From NCBI RefSeq assembly GCF_000550785.1, contig NZ_CP004350.1, forward strand, positions 786,009 to 850,008: 64,000 nucleotides of DNA. Direction: 5' to 3'. Every line of letters starts with the position of its first letter. The stretch's first letter is position 1. The DNA comes from Corynebacterium casei LMG S-19264 (GTDB lineage: Bacteria > Actinomycetota > Actinomycetes > Mycobacteriales > Mycobacteriaceae). Shown in pieces: positions 43,332-52,522 of the stretch. The position numbers and the translations under genes are program-made. The notes under the pieces were generated by a model. That model was given only the letters and a program-made list of their open reading frames with translations. It made no database searches and was not told where the DNA came from.

Positions 43332-44777
43332 TTAGTCTAGGTCCGTGTCGGAATCTTGGACAATTGCGAAAAGCAGTTCCGCAAAGACTGCGGGCTCTGA
43401 AAGGTCGACTTCGCAGAGCTGCTCGATTTGTGCGATGCGGTTGCGGGCGGTGTGGCGGTGGATTTTGAGTGCTTCGGCGGTTTGGTTGAGCTGTCCGCCT
43501 TTTCTTAAGTAGACGGACAATGTGCGGGCTAGGTCCAAGTTACGTTCGGCGTCGATGGTGCGCAGCACGTTGATGGTTTCACGGCGTCGGCTGGCCAGTG
43601 CGGTGCGCACGACTTCGGAATTGAGCCAGGGCATGGATTGGCTGCGCGGGGAGAGATATTCACCCAACGGAAGTGGGCGAGCACGCGCGACGAGTTCCTC
43701 AACGTGATCTGAAGACAGTTCGGTGGCGTGGATGCGTTTGCCAATGGCCACGCGCAAGCGGCGAAGTGAGCCGGCGAAGAGGTCGAGCATTTCTTGTAGT
43801 TCGGCATCGCCGCGGAATAAGAATAGAAAACTCAGTGGGTCTAATTGAGCGACATAAAGAAACTGCCCGCGGTCTTCCAGGTTCGCATCTAGAGCGAGCT
43901 TGCCGCGCTCAAGGCTGCGGGTGTCATCGGCAAGTGCCACTACCGGGCGCGTGAAGCCTTCCTTGTCACGCGGAAAATCCAAGGTCGTGGGCAGCATCTG
44001 CGAAGGTGAGGTGGTATCCGGCAGGCCTAAGCTCAATCGCAAGGCAAAAGAATTGAGCTCATTGCGTGCTTGGCGCAGCTCCACCGGGCGAGCAAGCAAC
44101 ATGTCTGCCAGGCCAGCGCAGTGCCTGATTAATGAGCGATCTTCGGCGGTGATGGGATGATCAGAATCCACCTTCAGCGTGTGCTGCCGCTCGCCATGGG
44201 AGGTCATCTCATAAGAACTGAAGTATTTCCTTTTGGCTGGTGGGGCGGTAGAAGCCACTACATCGTCGCGTTCATTAATGATGGAGAGCTCAACATCAAT
44301 GAAATAAGCAGCCTCATGCAGCAATTCCGTGAGGTTACCGCGGGTCGCGGTGTGCGTGAGTTTCTCCTGTGCCGCTAAAAGCCGGCGTTGCGCAATATCA
44401 TTACGGCGGCTTTGCTCCTGGTGAACTGCCGCGACGATAGAGATGAAAGAAATCTGACGTGGAACCTCAAATAAACCAATGCCAAGTTCCTGTGCGGTCG
44501 CAATTACCGACTCCGGCACGGTAGGAAATATCAGACCCGTACCAATACCCACCGCCACCGCACCGGCCTCAGCCAGGTGGGCAAGGTAGGCAGCGAGCTC
44601 ATCCTCGCGGTTGGCAAACGCAATTGCAATGGTGAGAACTACAGAATCCTGCTGAATGAACTCCGTGGCATCTTCCAACTCATTGGTCTGAACACCAGAA
44701 AATGTGGCGGCAGTGGACGGGCAGATCGGGTTGATTTCCAAGGCGCCTTGGTTGAACAACCACTCAAATTCCAGCAT
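43332..44777 (-). CDS. PucR-family regulator, GabR-like
   Basis: The 481-residue protein has the PucR layout: an N-terminal purine-catabolism-regulator-like domain (FIQQDSVVLTIAIAFANRED), a central domain, and a C-terminal helix-turn-helix (LARTLSVYLRKGGQLNQTAE, LKIHRHTARNRIAQIEQL). It is divergent from gabT, and a PucR-type GabR controls GABA use in C. glutamicum, so the same role is likely. The chosen ATG at 44777 starts where PucR similarity begins; further ATGs lie upstream (to 44900) and the true start is uncertain. Confidence 0.75.
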   Translation of the reverse strand: MLEFEWLFNQGALEINPICPSTAATFSGVQTNELEDATEFIQQDSVVLTIAIAFANREDELAAYLAHLAEAGAVAVGIGTGLIFPTVPESVIATAQELGIGLFEVPRQISFISIVAAVHQEQSRRNDIAQRRLLAAQEKLTHTATRGNLTELLHEAAYFIDVELSIINERDDVVASTAPPAKRKYFSSYEMTSHGERQHTLKVDSDHPITAEDRSLIRHCAGLADMLLARPVELRQARNELNSFALRLSLGLPDTTSPSQMLPTTLDFPRDKEGFTRPVVALADDTRSLERGKLALDANLEDRGQFLYVAQLDPLSFLFLFRGDAELQEMLDLFAGSLRRLRVAIGKRIHATELSSDHVEELVARARPLPLGEYLSPRSQSMPWLNSEVVRTALASRRRETINVLRTIDAERNLDLARTLSVYLRKGGQLNQTAEALKIHRHTARNRIAQIEQLCEVDLSEPAVFAELLFAIVQDSDTDLD

Positions 44778-44898
44778 CCAGCAATGTCCATTCTGTATAT
44801 CCGAACCACAATCTTTCGCCATAGTGTACATGGTGCGCAACACAGTGAGTAGCCATACTGAGTGAGAACACAAAGATTGAGCCTTTGAAGGAGGAAGC

Positions 44899-46212
44899 AT
44901 GAAGGACTTCGATTACCACCTGCCGCAGGAGCGTCGAGTAGTCACTGATGGAATGGGAGAAAAGAGCGCGGAGATTAATGCGCGCCGTGAGGCAGCCATT
45001 GCCCGTGCCCTGACCCCAGGTCTGCCTGGATATGTCGTTACTGCAGATGGTGGTGTCCTGGTTGATGCCGATGACAACTCATACATCGATTTCGCATCCG
45101 GCATTGCTGTGACGTCCGTTGGTGCTTCCAATAAGCGAGTTGCAGATGCTGTGTCTAAGGCTGCCGCACAATTTACCCACACCTGTTTCATGGTCTCCCC
45201 ATATGAGTCCTACGTAGCGGTGTGTGAAAAGCTAAACCAGCTCACCCCAGGTGACCATGAGAAGAAGTCCGTTCTTCTAAACTCTGGTGCTGAGGCAGTA
45301 GAAAACGCAGTCAAGATTGCGCGTAAGTACACCGGCAAGAATGCCGTGGCAGTTTTTGACTACGGTTACCACGGCCGTACCAACCTGACCATGTCCATGA
45401 CGGCGAAGAACAAGCCTTACAAGACAGGTTTCGGCAGCTTGGCTTCCGATGTCCACCGGGTGCCAATGTCCTACCCAGCACGTGATGGTCTCAAGGGTGA
45501 TCAGGCAGCAGCACGCGCAATCAAGGTGCTCGACCAGCAGGTCGGACCTGAAAACCTGGCGTGTGTTGTCATCGAGCCAGTCCAGGGTGAGGGCGGTTTC
45601 ATCGTCCCAGCTGAAGGCTTCTTGCCAGCCATTGCGCAGTGGTGCCGCGATAATGATGTCGTCTTCATCGCTGATGAAATCCAGTCCGGCTTCGGCCGAA
45701 CCGGCCAGTGGTTCGCGTCTGAGAACGAGCAGGTCATCCCAGACCTGGTGACCACTGCGAAGGGTATCGCTGCTGGTATGCCACTATCTGGTGTGACTGG
45801 CCGTGCGGAAATCATGGACAGCCCAATCCCAGGCTCTTTGGGCGGTACCTACGGCGGCAACCCAGTTGCTTGTGCCGCAGCGCTCGCAGCAATCGAAGAG
45901 TTTGAGGCCCATGACCTGCCTGGTCGTGCACGTGAAATCGAAGCAATCGTTCGCGAGTACTTCGAGCCACTGCTCGAATTGGAATCCGTCCTAGATGTTC
46001 GCGGTCGCGGCGCCATGATGGCCATTGAGCTCATCAACGCCGAGGTCACCAATGAGATTGCTGCTGCATGTAAGAAGCAGGGCATCCTCATCTTGACCTG
46101 TGGTCTGGACGGCAACGTCATTCGTTTGCTGCCTGCGTTGACCATCCCGGAGCACCTGCTGCGTGAAGGTCTGGAAATCCTTACCACGGAAATCCGCGAG
46201 GCTCTCGCCTAA
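44899..46212 (+). CDS. gabT: 4-aminobutyrate aminotransferase
   Basis: The 437-residue class III PLP aminotransferase shows NSGAEAVENAVKIARKYTGK for phosphate binding, FDYGYHGRTNLTMSMT, IEPVQGEGGF, FIADEIQSGFGRTG with the cofactor aspartate, and TTAKGIAAGMPLSGVTGR with the PLP lysine. It moves the amino group of GABA to 2-oxoglutarate, giving succinate semialdehyde. GGAGG lies 7 bases before the ATG. No gabD follows; a permease does. In this window GABA could come from the guanidino-acid genes downstream. Confidence 0.88.
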   Translation: MKDFDYHLPQERRVVTDGMGEKSAEINARREAAIARALTPGLPGYVVTADGGVLVDADDNSYIDFASGIAVTSVGASNKRVADAVSKAAAQFTHTCFMVSPYESYVAVCEKLNQLTPGDHEKKSVLLNSGAEAVENAVKIARKYTGKNAVAVFDYGYHGRTNLTMSMTAKNKPYKTGFGSLASDVHRVPMSYPARDGLKGDQAAARAIKVLDQQVGPENLACVVIEPVQGEGGFIVPAEGFLPAIAQWCRDNDVVFIADEIQSGFGRTGQWFASENEQVIPDLVTTAKGIAAGMPLSGVTGRAEIMDSPIPGSLGGTYGGNPVACAAALAAIEEFEAHDLPGRAREIEAIVREYFEPLLELESVLDVRGRGAMMAIELINAEVTNEIAAACKKQGILILTCGLDGNVIRLLPALTIPEHLLREGLEILTTEIREALA

Positions 46213-46228
46213 AATTCCATACTTGTAC

Positions 46229-46267
46229 CCCCTGACCAGCGTCTAGTTTCGCAGGGCCGGTCAGGGG
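46229..46267 (+). terminator. inverted repeat between gabT and the permease
   Basis: CCCCTGACC (46229-46237) pairs with GGTCAGGGG (46259-46267). Without a T-run it is more likely a message-stabilising or partial-termination hairpin that lowers expression of the permease relative to gabT. Confidence 0.45.
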
Positions 46268-46296
46268 AACACTCATTTCAAACAGGGGATGAAAAT

Positions 46297-47535
46297 TTGA
46301 ATAGCAACAACATCAAGATTGATGAATCTATCAATCCTTCGAAAGAAACTGAAAGCGAAAGCCGCATCACGCCGTGGCAAGCTGTCGCTCTGATCTTCGG
46401 TACCAACATCGGTGCTGGTATTTTGAGCCTTCCTTATGCCGGCCGCAACGGTGGCTTCCTGGCGCTGTTCATCGCACTCGCAATCGCCGGTATTTTGACC
46501 ACGCTGTCCATGATGTACGTGGCAGAGGTGTCACTGCGCACCAACAAGCCGCTGCAGCTGTCTGGTCTGGCTGAGCAGTACTTGGGCCACTGGGGACGCT
46601 GGCTGGTATTTGCCGCGATTGCGGTCAATGGCACCGGCGCGCTGATTGGTTATGCCGCTGGTTCTGGTGAGCTGCTGGATAACCTGTTGGGCATACCGCC
46701 GACTATCGGTACATTATTGTTCTTCGCGCTGGGCACGTTCATTATGTACAAGGGCTTGGAAGCAACTGGTGTTGCTGAGGCCGTTATTACCATCGCCATG
46801 GCCTCCATTGTTGTAATTCTGGTGATGTGGACCTTCATCGGGCCTGGTATTGAGTTTGAGAATCTGTGGATTTTGCGTCCTTACTTCATCATCCCGATTA
46901 TGAACCTGGCTGTGTTCACCTTCATGGCGCAGTACGTTGTGCCGGAGCTTGCCCGCGGTATGCGCGATAATCACTCGGACAAGATTGTGCCAACCATTAT
47001 CGGCGGCATGGTCGCTACCGGTATTACCCTGGCTGCGGTTCCTTTTGCAGCGCTCGGTCTGCTGGGTACCAATGTGTCTGAGGTCGTCACCGTTTCTTGG
47101 GGTGAGGAGCTCGGTCCCATTGCTTATTACCTGGCTAATCTCTTTGCGCTGTTTGCAATGATGACGTCATTCCTCGCCATCGGCTACACCACCATGCGTA
47201 ACGTCTTGGACATCTTCCACTGGCCACAGCATGGTTGGCAGCGTGGTGTCGCAGTAGCGATGACCGTTGGCTTGCCGTTGATTATTACCTTCGCGGGTTT
47301 TGGCGGATTCGTCTCAGCTTTGAGCTACGCCGGCGGTATTGCGGGTGTAGTCATGTCCATCATCCCGGTGATGTTGCTGCACGCTTCCCGCAAGTACGGC
47401 GACCGCAACCCAGAATGGTCGCTGGGTTGGACCGCGCACCCGATCCTCCAAGCGACCATCATCATCGTTTACGGCCTGGCGTTCCTCTATTCCATTGGCA
47501 GCATCTTTGGAATTGTTCCCGCCGGCTGGGCGTAG
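46297..47535 (+). CDS. AAAP-type amino acid permease
   Basis: The 412-residue protein has eleven hydrophobic segments and the opening of the hydroxy/aromatic amino acid permease group (ALIFGTNIGAGILSLPYAGR). It probably takes up an amino or guanidino acid used by the neighbouring enzymes, in proton symport. The start is a TTG with AGGGG 8 to 9 bases upstream; no ATG is available in frame before the first helix. It is a different family from GabP, so the usual GABA carrier is replaced here. Confidence 0.8.
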   Translation: MNSNNIKIDESINPSKETESESRITPWQAVALIFGTNIGAGILSLPYAGRNGGFLALFIALAIAGILTTLSMMYVAEVSLRTNKPLQLSGLAEQYLGHWGRWLVFAAIAVNGTGALIGYAAGSGELLDNLLGIPPTIGTLLFFALGTFIMYKGLEATGVAEAVITIAMASIVVILVMWTFIGPGIEFENLWILRPYFIIPIMNLAVFTFMAQYVVPELARGMRDNHSDKIVPTIIGGMVATGITLAAVPFAALGLLGTNVSEVVTVSWGEELGPIAYYLANLFALFAMMTSFLAIGYTTMRNVLDIFHWPQHGWQRGVAVAMTVGLPLIITFAGFGGFVSALSYAGGIAGVVMSIIPVMLLHASRKYGDRNPEWSLGWTAHPILQATIIIVYGLAFLYSIGSIFGIVPAGWA

Positions 47536-47536
47536 C

Positions 47537-49153
47537 CTAGGTTAGCTCCCACATCTTCAAGTGGGTTTCCAACACCACAACGTTGGGGCCAGACTCTGCA
47601 TCAAGTGCTTGTGACAGTACTTCTTGCAGGGTCTCTTTTTCTGCCCTGAACGCTGGAACTCCGAAGGACTCTGCGAGTTTCACAAAGTCAGGACGCGCGA
47701 GCTCCGTAGCGGTGGCTTTGCCGAAAGCTTCATTCATGTACTCGCGCAAGATGCCGTAGCCGCCATCATCCACAATCAGCCAAGTCACCGGAATATCATG
47801 CTGGACTGCGGCTGCTAGTTCTGAAGTGGAGTAAAGGGAAGAGCCGTCACCGGCCAGCGCAAAGGTGCGCTTGCCCAGTCCTAGTGCGCCGCCCAAGGCG
47901 GCGGGGAAGCCATAGCCTAGGCCACCGGCGCCTTGTGCCGAGTGGAATTCGCCGTCCTTGGCATCCCACACATTCCACGCCCAATAAGCAGCGATGGTCA
48001 TATCCCAATAGGCCTGCATGTCATCCGGCACAGCCTCCCGAATTGCATCCATGACCTGCTGCTCATGCTCCAGGCCAAGCTCGCTCATGCGCTCCGCCAC
48101 CTTGGTGTTTACTTCAGCTGCCTTGTCCGCGCCAGCATGCGTTGCAGTATCTACCGCTGGAAGCAGCTGCGCCAAGAAAGTGGAGATATCCGCGCGAATA
48201 CCCAGTGAAGGATGATTTGAAGACAAGACCTTGGACTCAGCATCCACCTGGATGATGGTGCCAGTTGGCTTCATAGTGAAGTAATTGGACGTCACCTCAC
48301 CCAGGGAGCTGCCCAACACTAGCAGGGTTTCAGCACTATCCATCAGGTCTGTGACATGGCGGTCTTCGATAAAATGCACGGCCAGTGGATGATCCAACGG
48401 CAGGGCAGTGTTACCACCGACAGTGCACACCACCGGCGCATCAATCTTTTCCGCCAACTGCACTAGCAGTTCACCCGCGCCGGAGCGACGCACGCCGCCG
48501 CCGGCAACAATGACGGTGGAGTTCGCGTTAATCAGTTCCGCCGCGCGGCTCACCAGTGCGTGGTGTGCTTCCGGCTGGTTGATCTCCGCCGCGGTGGTCG
48601 CGGCGGTAATCGCCGGTAGCCCATGCGCGGTGTCCTGAGATTCCAACAAGATGTCCTGCGGAACCTCCACCCACACTGGCCCCTGCGGCGCAGTCATTGC
48701 CTCACGGCAAGCATCTTCCAGAACGCTTGGAATGGCAGCAGCCTGCTGCACCGTCGCCTGATATTTGGTTACGTTGCGCACGGATTCAGTCTGTTCATCC
48801 AGCTGGTGCAGCATGCCCTTGCGGCGCGCGCCCAGGCCCGCGGCCGGAATCTGCGAAGACACCACAATCATTGGCACACCAGTGGCATAAGCCTCCTGGA
48901 GCCCAGCAAGCGAGGTCAGCGCGCCGGGGCCAGTGGACAAAAACAGTGCCGCCGGGTTGCCGGTCGCACGTGCATAACCATCAGCCGCAAAGGCTGCATT
49001 GTTCTCCACGCGGCTGGAGTAAAAGTTCAAAGAACTGCGCGACAGGGCATCAAAAAGCCCCAATGCGTGCTGGCCAGGGATACCAAAGACATCCTTGATG
49101 CCCAGCGCTTGCAGGGTTTCAACAACCAGGTCGCCGCCATTGCGAGTAGTCAT
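47537..49153 (-). CDS. TPP-dependent decarboxylase-like enzyme (acetolactate synthase fold)
   Basis: The 538-residue protein has the three-domain TPP fold: the activating glutamate at E50 in SSRVENNAAFAADGY, the central domain with VIVAGGGVRRSGA, and the cofactor motif from ALAGDGSSLYSTSELA to LIVDDGGYG. The last motif has DD where NN is usual. It lacks signs of a true acetolactate synthase (no small subunit gene, no valine-regulation context). Beside a ureohydrolase it may decarboxylate a 2-oxo guanidino acid such as 2-ketoarginine, as AruI does in Pseudomonas; this is inferred from context. The 30-base gap to the ureohydrolase gene implies one operon. Confidence 0.75.
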   Translation of the reverse strand: MTTRNGGDLVVETLQALGIKDVFGIPGQHALGLFDALSRSSLNFYSSRVENNAAFAADGYARATGNPAALFLSTGPGALTSLAGLQEAYATGVPMIVVSSQIPAAGLGARRKGMLHQLDEQTESVRNVTKYQATVQQAAAIPSVLEDACREAMTAPQGPVWVEVPQDILLESQDTAHGLPAITAATTAAEINQPEAHHALVSRAAELINANSTVIVAGGGVRRSGAGELLVQLAEKIDAPVVCTVGGNTALPLDHPLAVHFIEDRHVTDLMDSAETLLVLGSSLGEVTSNYFTMKPTGTIIQVDAESKVLSSNHPSLGIRADISTFLAQLLPAVDTATHAGADKAAEVNTKVAERMSELGLEHEQQVMDAIREAVPDDMQAYWDMTIAAYWAWNVWDAKDGEFHSAQGAGGLGYGFPAALGGALGLGKRTFALAGDGSSLYSTSELAAAVQHDIPVTWLIVDDGGYGILREYMNEAFGKATATELARPDFVKLAESFGVPAFRAEKETLQEVLSQALDAESGPNVVVLETHLKMWELT

Positions 49154-49182
49154 ATGTTCTCCTTCTTGTCTTCGCGCAGAGC

Positions 49183-50181
49183 CTAAGCGCGCTGGGTATT
49201 CCCGCGCAGGTCAGCCATCAACGTAATCAAGTCATAGGCCACGTGTGATGCCGCAACACCGGTAATTTCCGCATGGTCGTAGGAAGGAGCAACCTCCACG
49301 ACATCAGCGCCAACAATGTTGAGCCCGCGCAGGCCACGGATGATTTCCAGCAACTCACGCGAGGTCAGTCCGCCAGCTTCGGGGGTGCCGGTGCCAGGGG
49401 CATGAGCAGGATCAAGGACGTCAATGTCCACAGAGATGTACAGCGGGCGCTTGCCTACGCGGTCACGCAGCTTAGCGATGATTTCATCCACGCCCTGACG
49501 GAACACGTCCGAGGAGGTAACAATGCCGAAACCAAAGCGGCGGTCATCTTCCAAGTCCTTCTTGCCGTACAAGGGGCCGCGGGTGCCCACGTGGCAGATG
49601 CCCTCTGTATCCAACACGCCTTCTTCTACCGCGCGGCGAAATGGAGTGCCGTGGGTGTAGTCCGCACCGAAGTAGGTATCCCATGTGTCCAAGTGGGCAT
49701 CGAAATGCAGCAGTGCAACCGGCTCTTTCGCGCGCGCCGATGCCGCACGCAGCAGCGGCAGTGCAATGGTGTGGTCACCACCGATGGTCATCAGTGATGA
49801 ACCATCCGCGGTGAGATCCATGGCGTCTTGCTGGATAGCCTCAATGGCCTCATTGATGTTGAAAGGATTAACCGCCATGTCACCCGCGTCCACCACCTGG
49901 GTCTGCGCGAAAGGCGCAGTATCCGTCGCTGGATTGTATGGGCGCAGCAGCCGGGAAGACTGGCGCACATGGTTGGAACCAAAGCGTGCGCCAGGGCGGT
50001 AGGAGACACCGGAGTCAAAAGGAACGCCGACTACCTTGATGCCAGCTTGTCGGTCCTGTGCCTCAATATCGCGTAAGCGCGGCAGTAGGGCATAGGTGGA
50101 TTCGCCACTGTAGCGCGGAACCAAGGCCGAATTAACTGGGCCGACGTGGCCGCCTTCTTCAACGCGTGGGGTTTCTAGCAT
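49183..50181 (-). CDS. ureohydrolase (agmatinase/guanidinobutyrase family)
   Basis: The 332-residue protein has all manganese ligands of the arginase family: GGDHTIALP (H137), HFDAHLDTW (D161, H163, D165) and [20 protein letters not shown] (the DxD pair). Length and GTGTPEAGG fit agmatinase or guanidinobutyrase rather than arginase. It would release urea, giving putrescine from agmatine or GABA from 4-guanidinobutyrate. With gabT and a TPP decarboxylase nearby, the second is attractive. The ATG at 50181 was preferred to one at 50238, which lies in the preceding gene's end. Confidence 0.82.
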   Translation of the reverse strand: MLETPRVEEGGHVGPVNSALVPRYSGESTYALLPRLRDIEAQDRQAGIKVVGVPFDSGVSYRPGARFGSNHVRQSSRLLRPYNPATDTAPFAQTQVVDAGDMAVNPFNINEAIEAIQQDAMDLTADGSSLMTIGGDHTIALPLLRAASARAKEPVALLHFDAHLDTWDTYFGADYTHGTPFRRAVEEGVLDTEGICHVGTRGPLYGKKDLEDDRRFGFGIVTSSDVFRQGVDEIIAKLRDRVGKRPLYISVDIDVLDPAHAPGTGTPEAGGLTSRELLEIIRGLRGLNIVGADVVEVAPSYDHAEITGVAASHVAYDLITLMADLRGNTQRA

Positions 50182-50213
50182 GGGATGGGCGTCCTTTCTT
50201 AAACGCTGTGGAT

Positions 50214-50783
50214 TTATGACACTCCGGATAGCACCCACAGCACTTCAGTGCTGCCACCAGTGGGGTTGTGCCAGGTGTGAGGTTCTGCGCCGGGAAATGT
50301 CAGGGTGTCCCCGGCTTCTAAGGCGAATTCCTCCGAGGAGGTATTGACCACGAAGCTGCCTTTGATGACGTGCACGGATTCAATGTGGCAATCCATGGTG
50401 TACGGCTCTTCTTCACCATGTCCGTGGGCTTCCACGGACATGTGGATGATCTGAATTTCCCGCTGTGTACGCGGGGTGAGCAGTCTTTCGATGATTCCCG
50501 CGCCTCCCAAATCAACCCGTGGCGCATTCTCAAACTTCACCACGGATACTTCGGGGCTATCTAGGAGTTGACCTGGATTGATGCCCAGAACTTGGCACAA
50601 AGTGACCAAGGATTGAACAGAGGGGCTGGTCAGGTCACGTTCAACACGTGAGATGAAACCTTTGGAAAATCCAGTGCGCTCAGCAACTTGGTCCAGGGTG
50701 AAATGCCGACGTTCGCGCAGTGCGCGTAGACGGCTACCCAGGGCAATGTCGCTTGCGACTGGCTCAATGGGGAGTGACTTCAT
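50214..50783 (-). CDS. XRE-cupin transcriptional regulator
   Basis: The 189-residue protein joins an N-terminal helix-turn-helix ([20 protein letters not shown]) to a C-terminal cupin ([21 protein letters not shown], then [20 protein letters not shown]). Such regulators (PuuR type) often control polyamine or amino-acid breakdown and sense a pathway compound through the cupin. It begins the operon with the ureohydrolase and TPP enzyme and is divergent from the symporter. The palindrome at 50833-50849 between them is a likely binding site. Confidence 0.82.
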   Translation of the reverse strand: MKSLPIEPVASDIALGSRLRALRERRHFTLDQVAERTGFSKGFISRVERDLTSPSVQSLVTLCQVLGINPGQLLDSPEVSVVKFENAPRVDLGGAGIIERLLTPRTQREIQIIHMSVEAHGHGEEEPYTMDCHIESVHVIKGSFVVNTSSEEFALEAGDTLTFPGAEPHTWHNPTGGSTEVLWVLSGVS

Positions 50784-50832
50784 CCTTTTACCTTAATGAA
50801 TGTTCTGCTCATGAAAGTTCTTCTCGGAGACT

Positions 50833-50862
50833 GTTGCCTATTGGGCAACTAATGTTTAGTAT
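50833..50862 (+). promoter_or_regulatory. symporter promoter with overlapping palindrome
   Basis: GTTGCC-TATTG-GGCAAC (50833-50849) is a palindrome with perfect 6-base arms. TTGCCT (50834-50839) and TAGTAT (50857-50862), 17 bases apart, fit -35 and -10 boxes. A regulator bound to the palindrome would cover the -35 box; the XRE-cupin protein is the obvious candidate. Confidence 0.5.
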
Positions 50863-50939
50863 AGGGTCACGCGCTGTGATGCGCAATACAAGTTGAAGAA
50901 AGAGAAATCCCTGCTACTGACCGCTAAAGAGGAACCTCC

Positions 50940-52519
50940 ATGGAATGGCTCAATATTGCAGTTTGGCTCTATACCTGCTTGGCATGATTGCCTTCGGTGT
51001 GTGGGGCGCAAGGAGAATCAAAAATACCGCTGACTATCTAGTTGCCGGGCGTAACCTCGGCGGCACCCTATACGCCGGCACCATGGTTGCAGTGGTCCTC
51101 GGCGGCGCCTCAGCCGTGGGCGGCATTGGCTTGGGCTACACCTACGGTATTTCTGGTTTCTGGCTGGTCACCGCTATTGGCGTGGGCGTGCTGGTGCTCA
51201 GCTTGGCGTTCGCGCCAGCACTGCAGCGCCTTCGCATCTTTACCGTCTCGCAGATGCTGACCTTGCGTTATGGCACCGAGTCCACGCAGGCTTCCTCACT
51301 GATTATGTTGGCGTACACCTTGATGTTGGCCGCGACCTCCTCGGGCGCTTATGCCTCTGTCTTCGTGGTGCTCTTTGGCTGGGACCGCTGGCTGTCTATT
51401 CTGGTCGGCGGCGCTGTGGTGCTGGTTTATGCCACCGTCGGCGGAATGTGGTCCATTACCTTGGCTGACATGGCGCAATTTGTCATTATGACCATTGGTA
51501 TCTTCGCGCTCATGCTGCCCATCTCCTTGTCTCAAGCCGGCGGTTGGTCTGGGCTGCAGGGCCGTTTGGATTCAGAGTTCTTTGACATCGGCGGAATGGG
51601 ACTGCAGTCCATCATTACCTACTTCGTCATCTACACACTCGGCCTATTGATTGGCCAGGACATCTGGCAGCGCGTGTTTACCGCCAAGACCCCGGGCGTT
51701 GCCCGTTTGGGCGGTACTGCGGCTGGTGTTTACTGCATCCTCTTCGGTGTTGCCGGCGCGATCATCGGTATGGCCGCAGCTGTTCTCCTGCCTGGCATCG
51801 AAGTTCGCGATGACGTCTTTGCTTCGGTTGCTTTGGAAGTTCTGCCAGTCGGTATCGGCGGTATCGCACTAGCTGCGGGGGTTGCTGCGATGATGTCCAC
51901 CGCATCCGGTGGTCTGATTGCTGCAGCCACCGTGGTCCAGGCAGACGTTATCCCACTGCTTAAGGGCATGTCTGAAAAGCGTGGACCACGCAAGCTGAGC
52001 CCAATGGAAGTGGTCAAGGTTGCTGATGCCTCAGCAGCGCGCGCGGAACAGGCCGAAGAAGACATCAATATCAACCGCCGCTGGGTCCTGATTTTCGGCG
52101 TGATTGTGCTGTTCATCGCCATGGCTGTGCCTGACGTAGTGGCAGCTTTGACCATTGCTTATGACATCCTCGTCGGAGGGCTGCTGGTTGCCATTATCGG
52201 CGGCCTGGTATGGAAGCGCGGGACGGGTGCCGGTGCGACGTGGGCCATGATCGTTGGTACCCTGGGCACGCTCATCACCATGGGCATCTTAGAAATCCAG
52301 GCAGAAAACCGCTTCGACGGCGTCTTTGCCAACGAGCCAATCTATGTTGGTCTGATTCTGTCCGCGATTGTGTACATCGTGGTTTCTCTGGCCACCAAGC
52401 CGACTGACCCCGAAGTGCTCGCGGCTTGGATTAAGCGCACAAAGGAAGGCGCGCCTTCCCTGGAACAAGTTGAGGAAGACGCGCGCGGAATTGAAGAAAA
52501 GATTGCCAAAGAGGCTTAA
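50940..52519 (+). CDS. sodium:solute symporter (SSS family) with possible early frameshift
   Basis: The protein has about thirteen membrane segments and SSS features (NTADYLVAGRNLGGTLYAGT, then VLGGASAVGGIGLGYTYG and MMSTASGGLIAAATV). The main frame opens with an ATG at 50945 (524 residues). An ATG at 50940, better placed after AGAGG, begins MEWLNIAV in another frame and would join the main frame (LALYLLGMIAFG) if one T were added near 50960. I therefore suspect a one-base deletion or a read error at the start. It probably imports the guanidino or amino acid used by the divergent operon. Confidence 0.78.
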
Positions 52520-52522
52520 ACC

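Noticed and set aside
47537..49153. TPP enzyme as true acetolactate synthase (ilvB)
   Set aside because: No regulatory subunit, no branched-chain genes nearby, and it is in an operon with a ureohydrolase.
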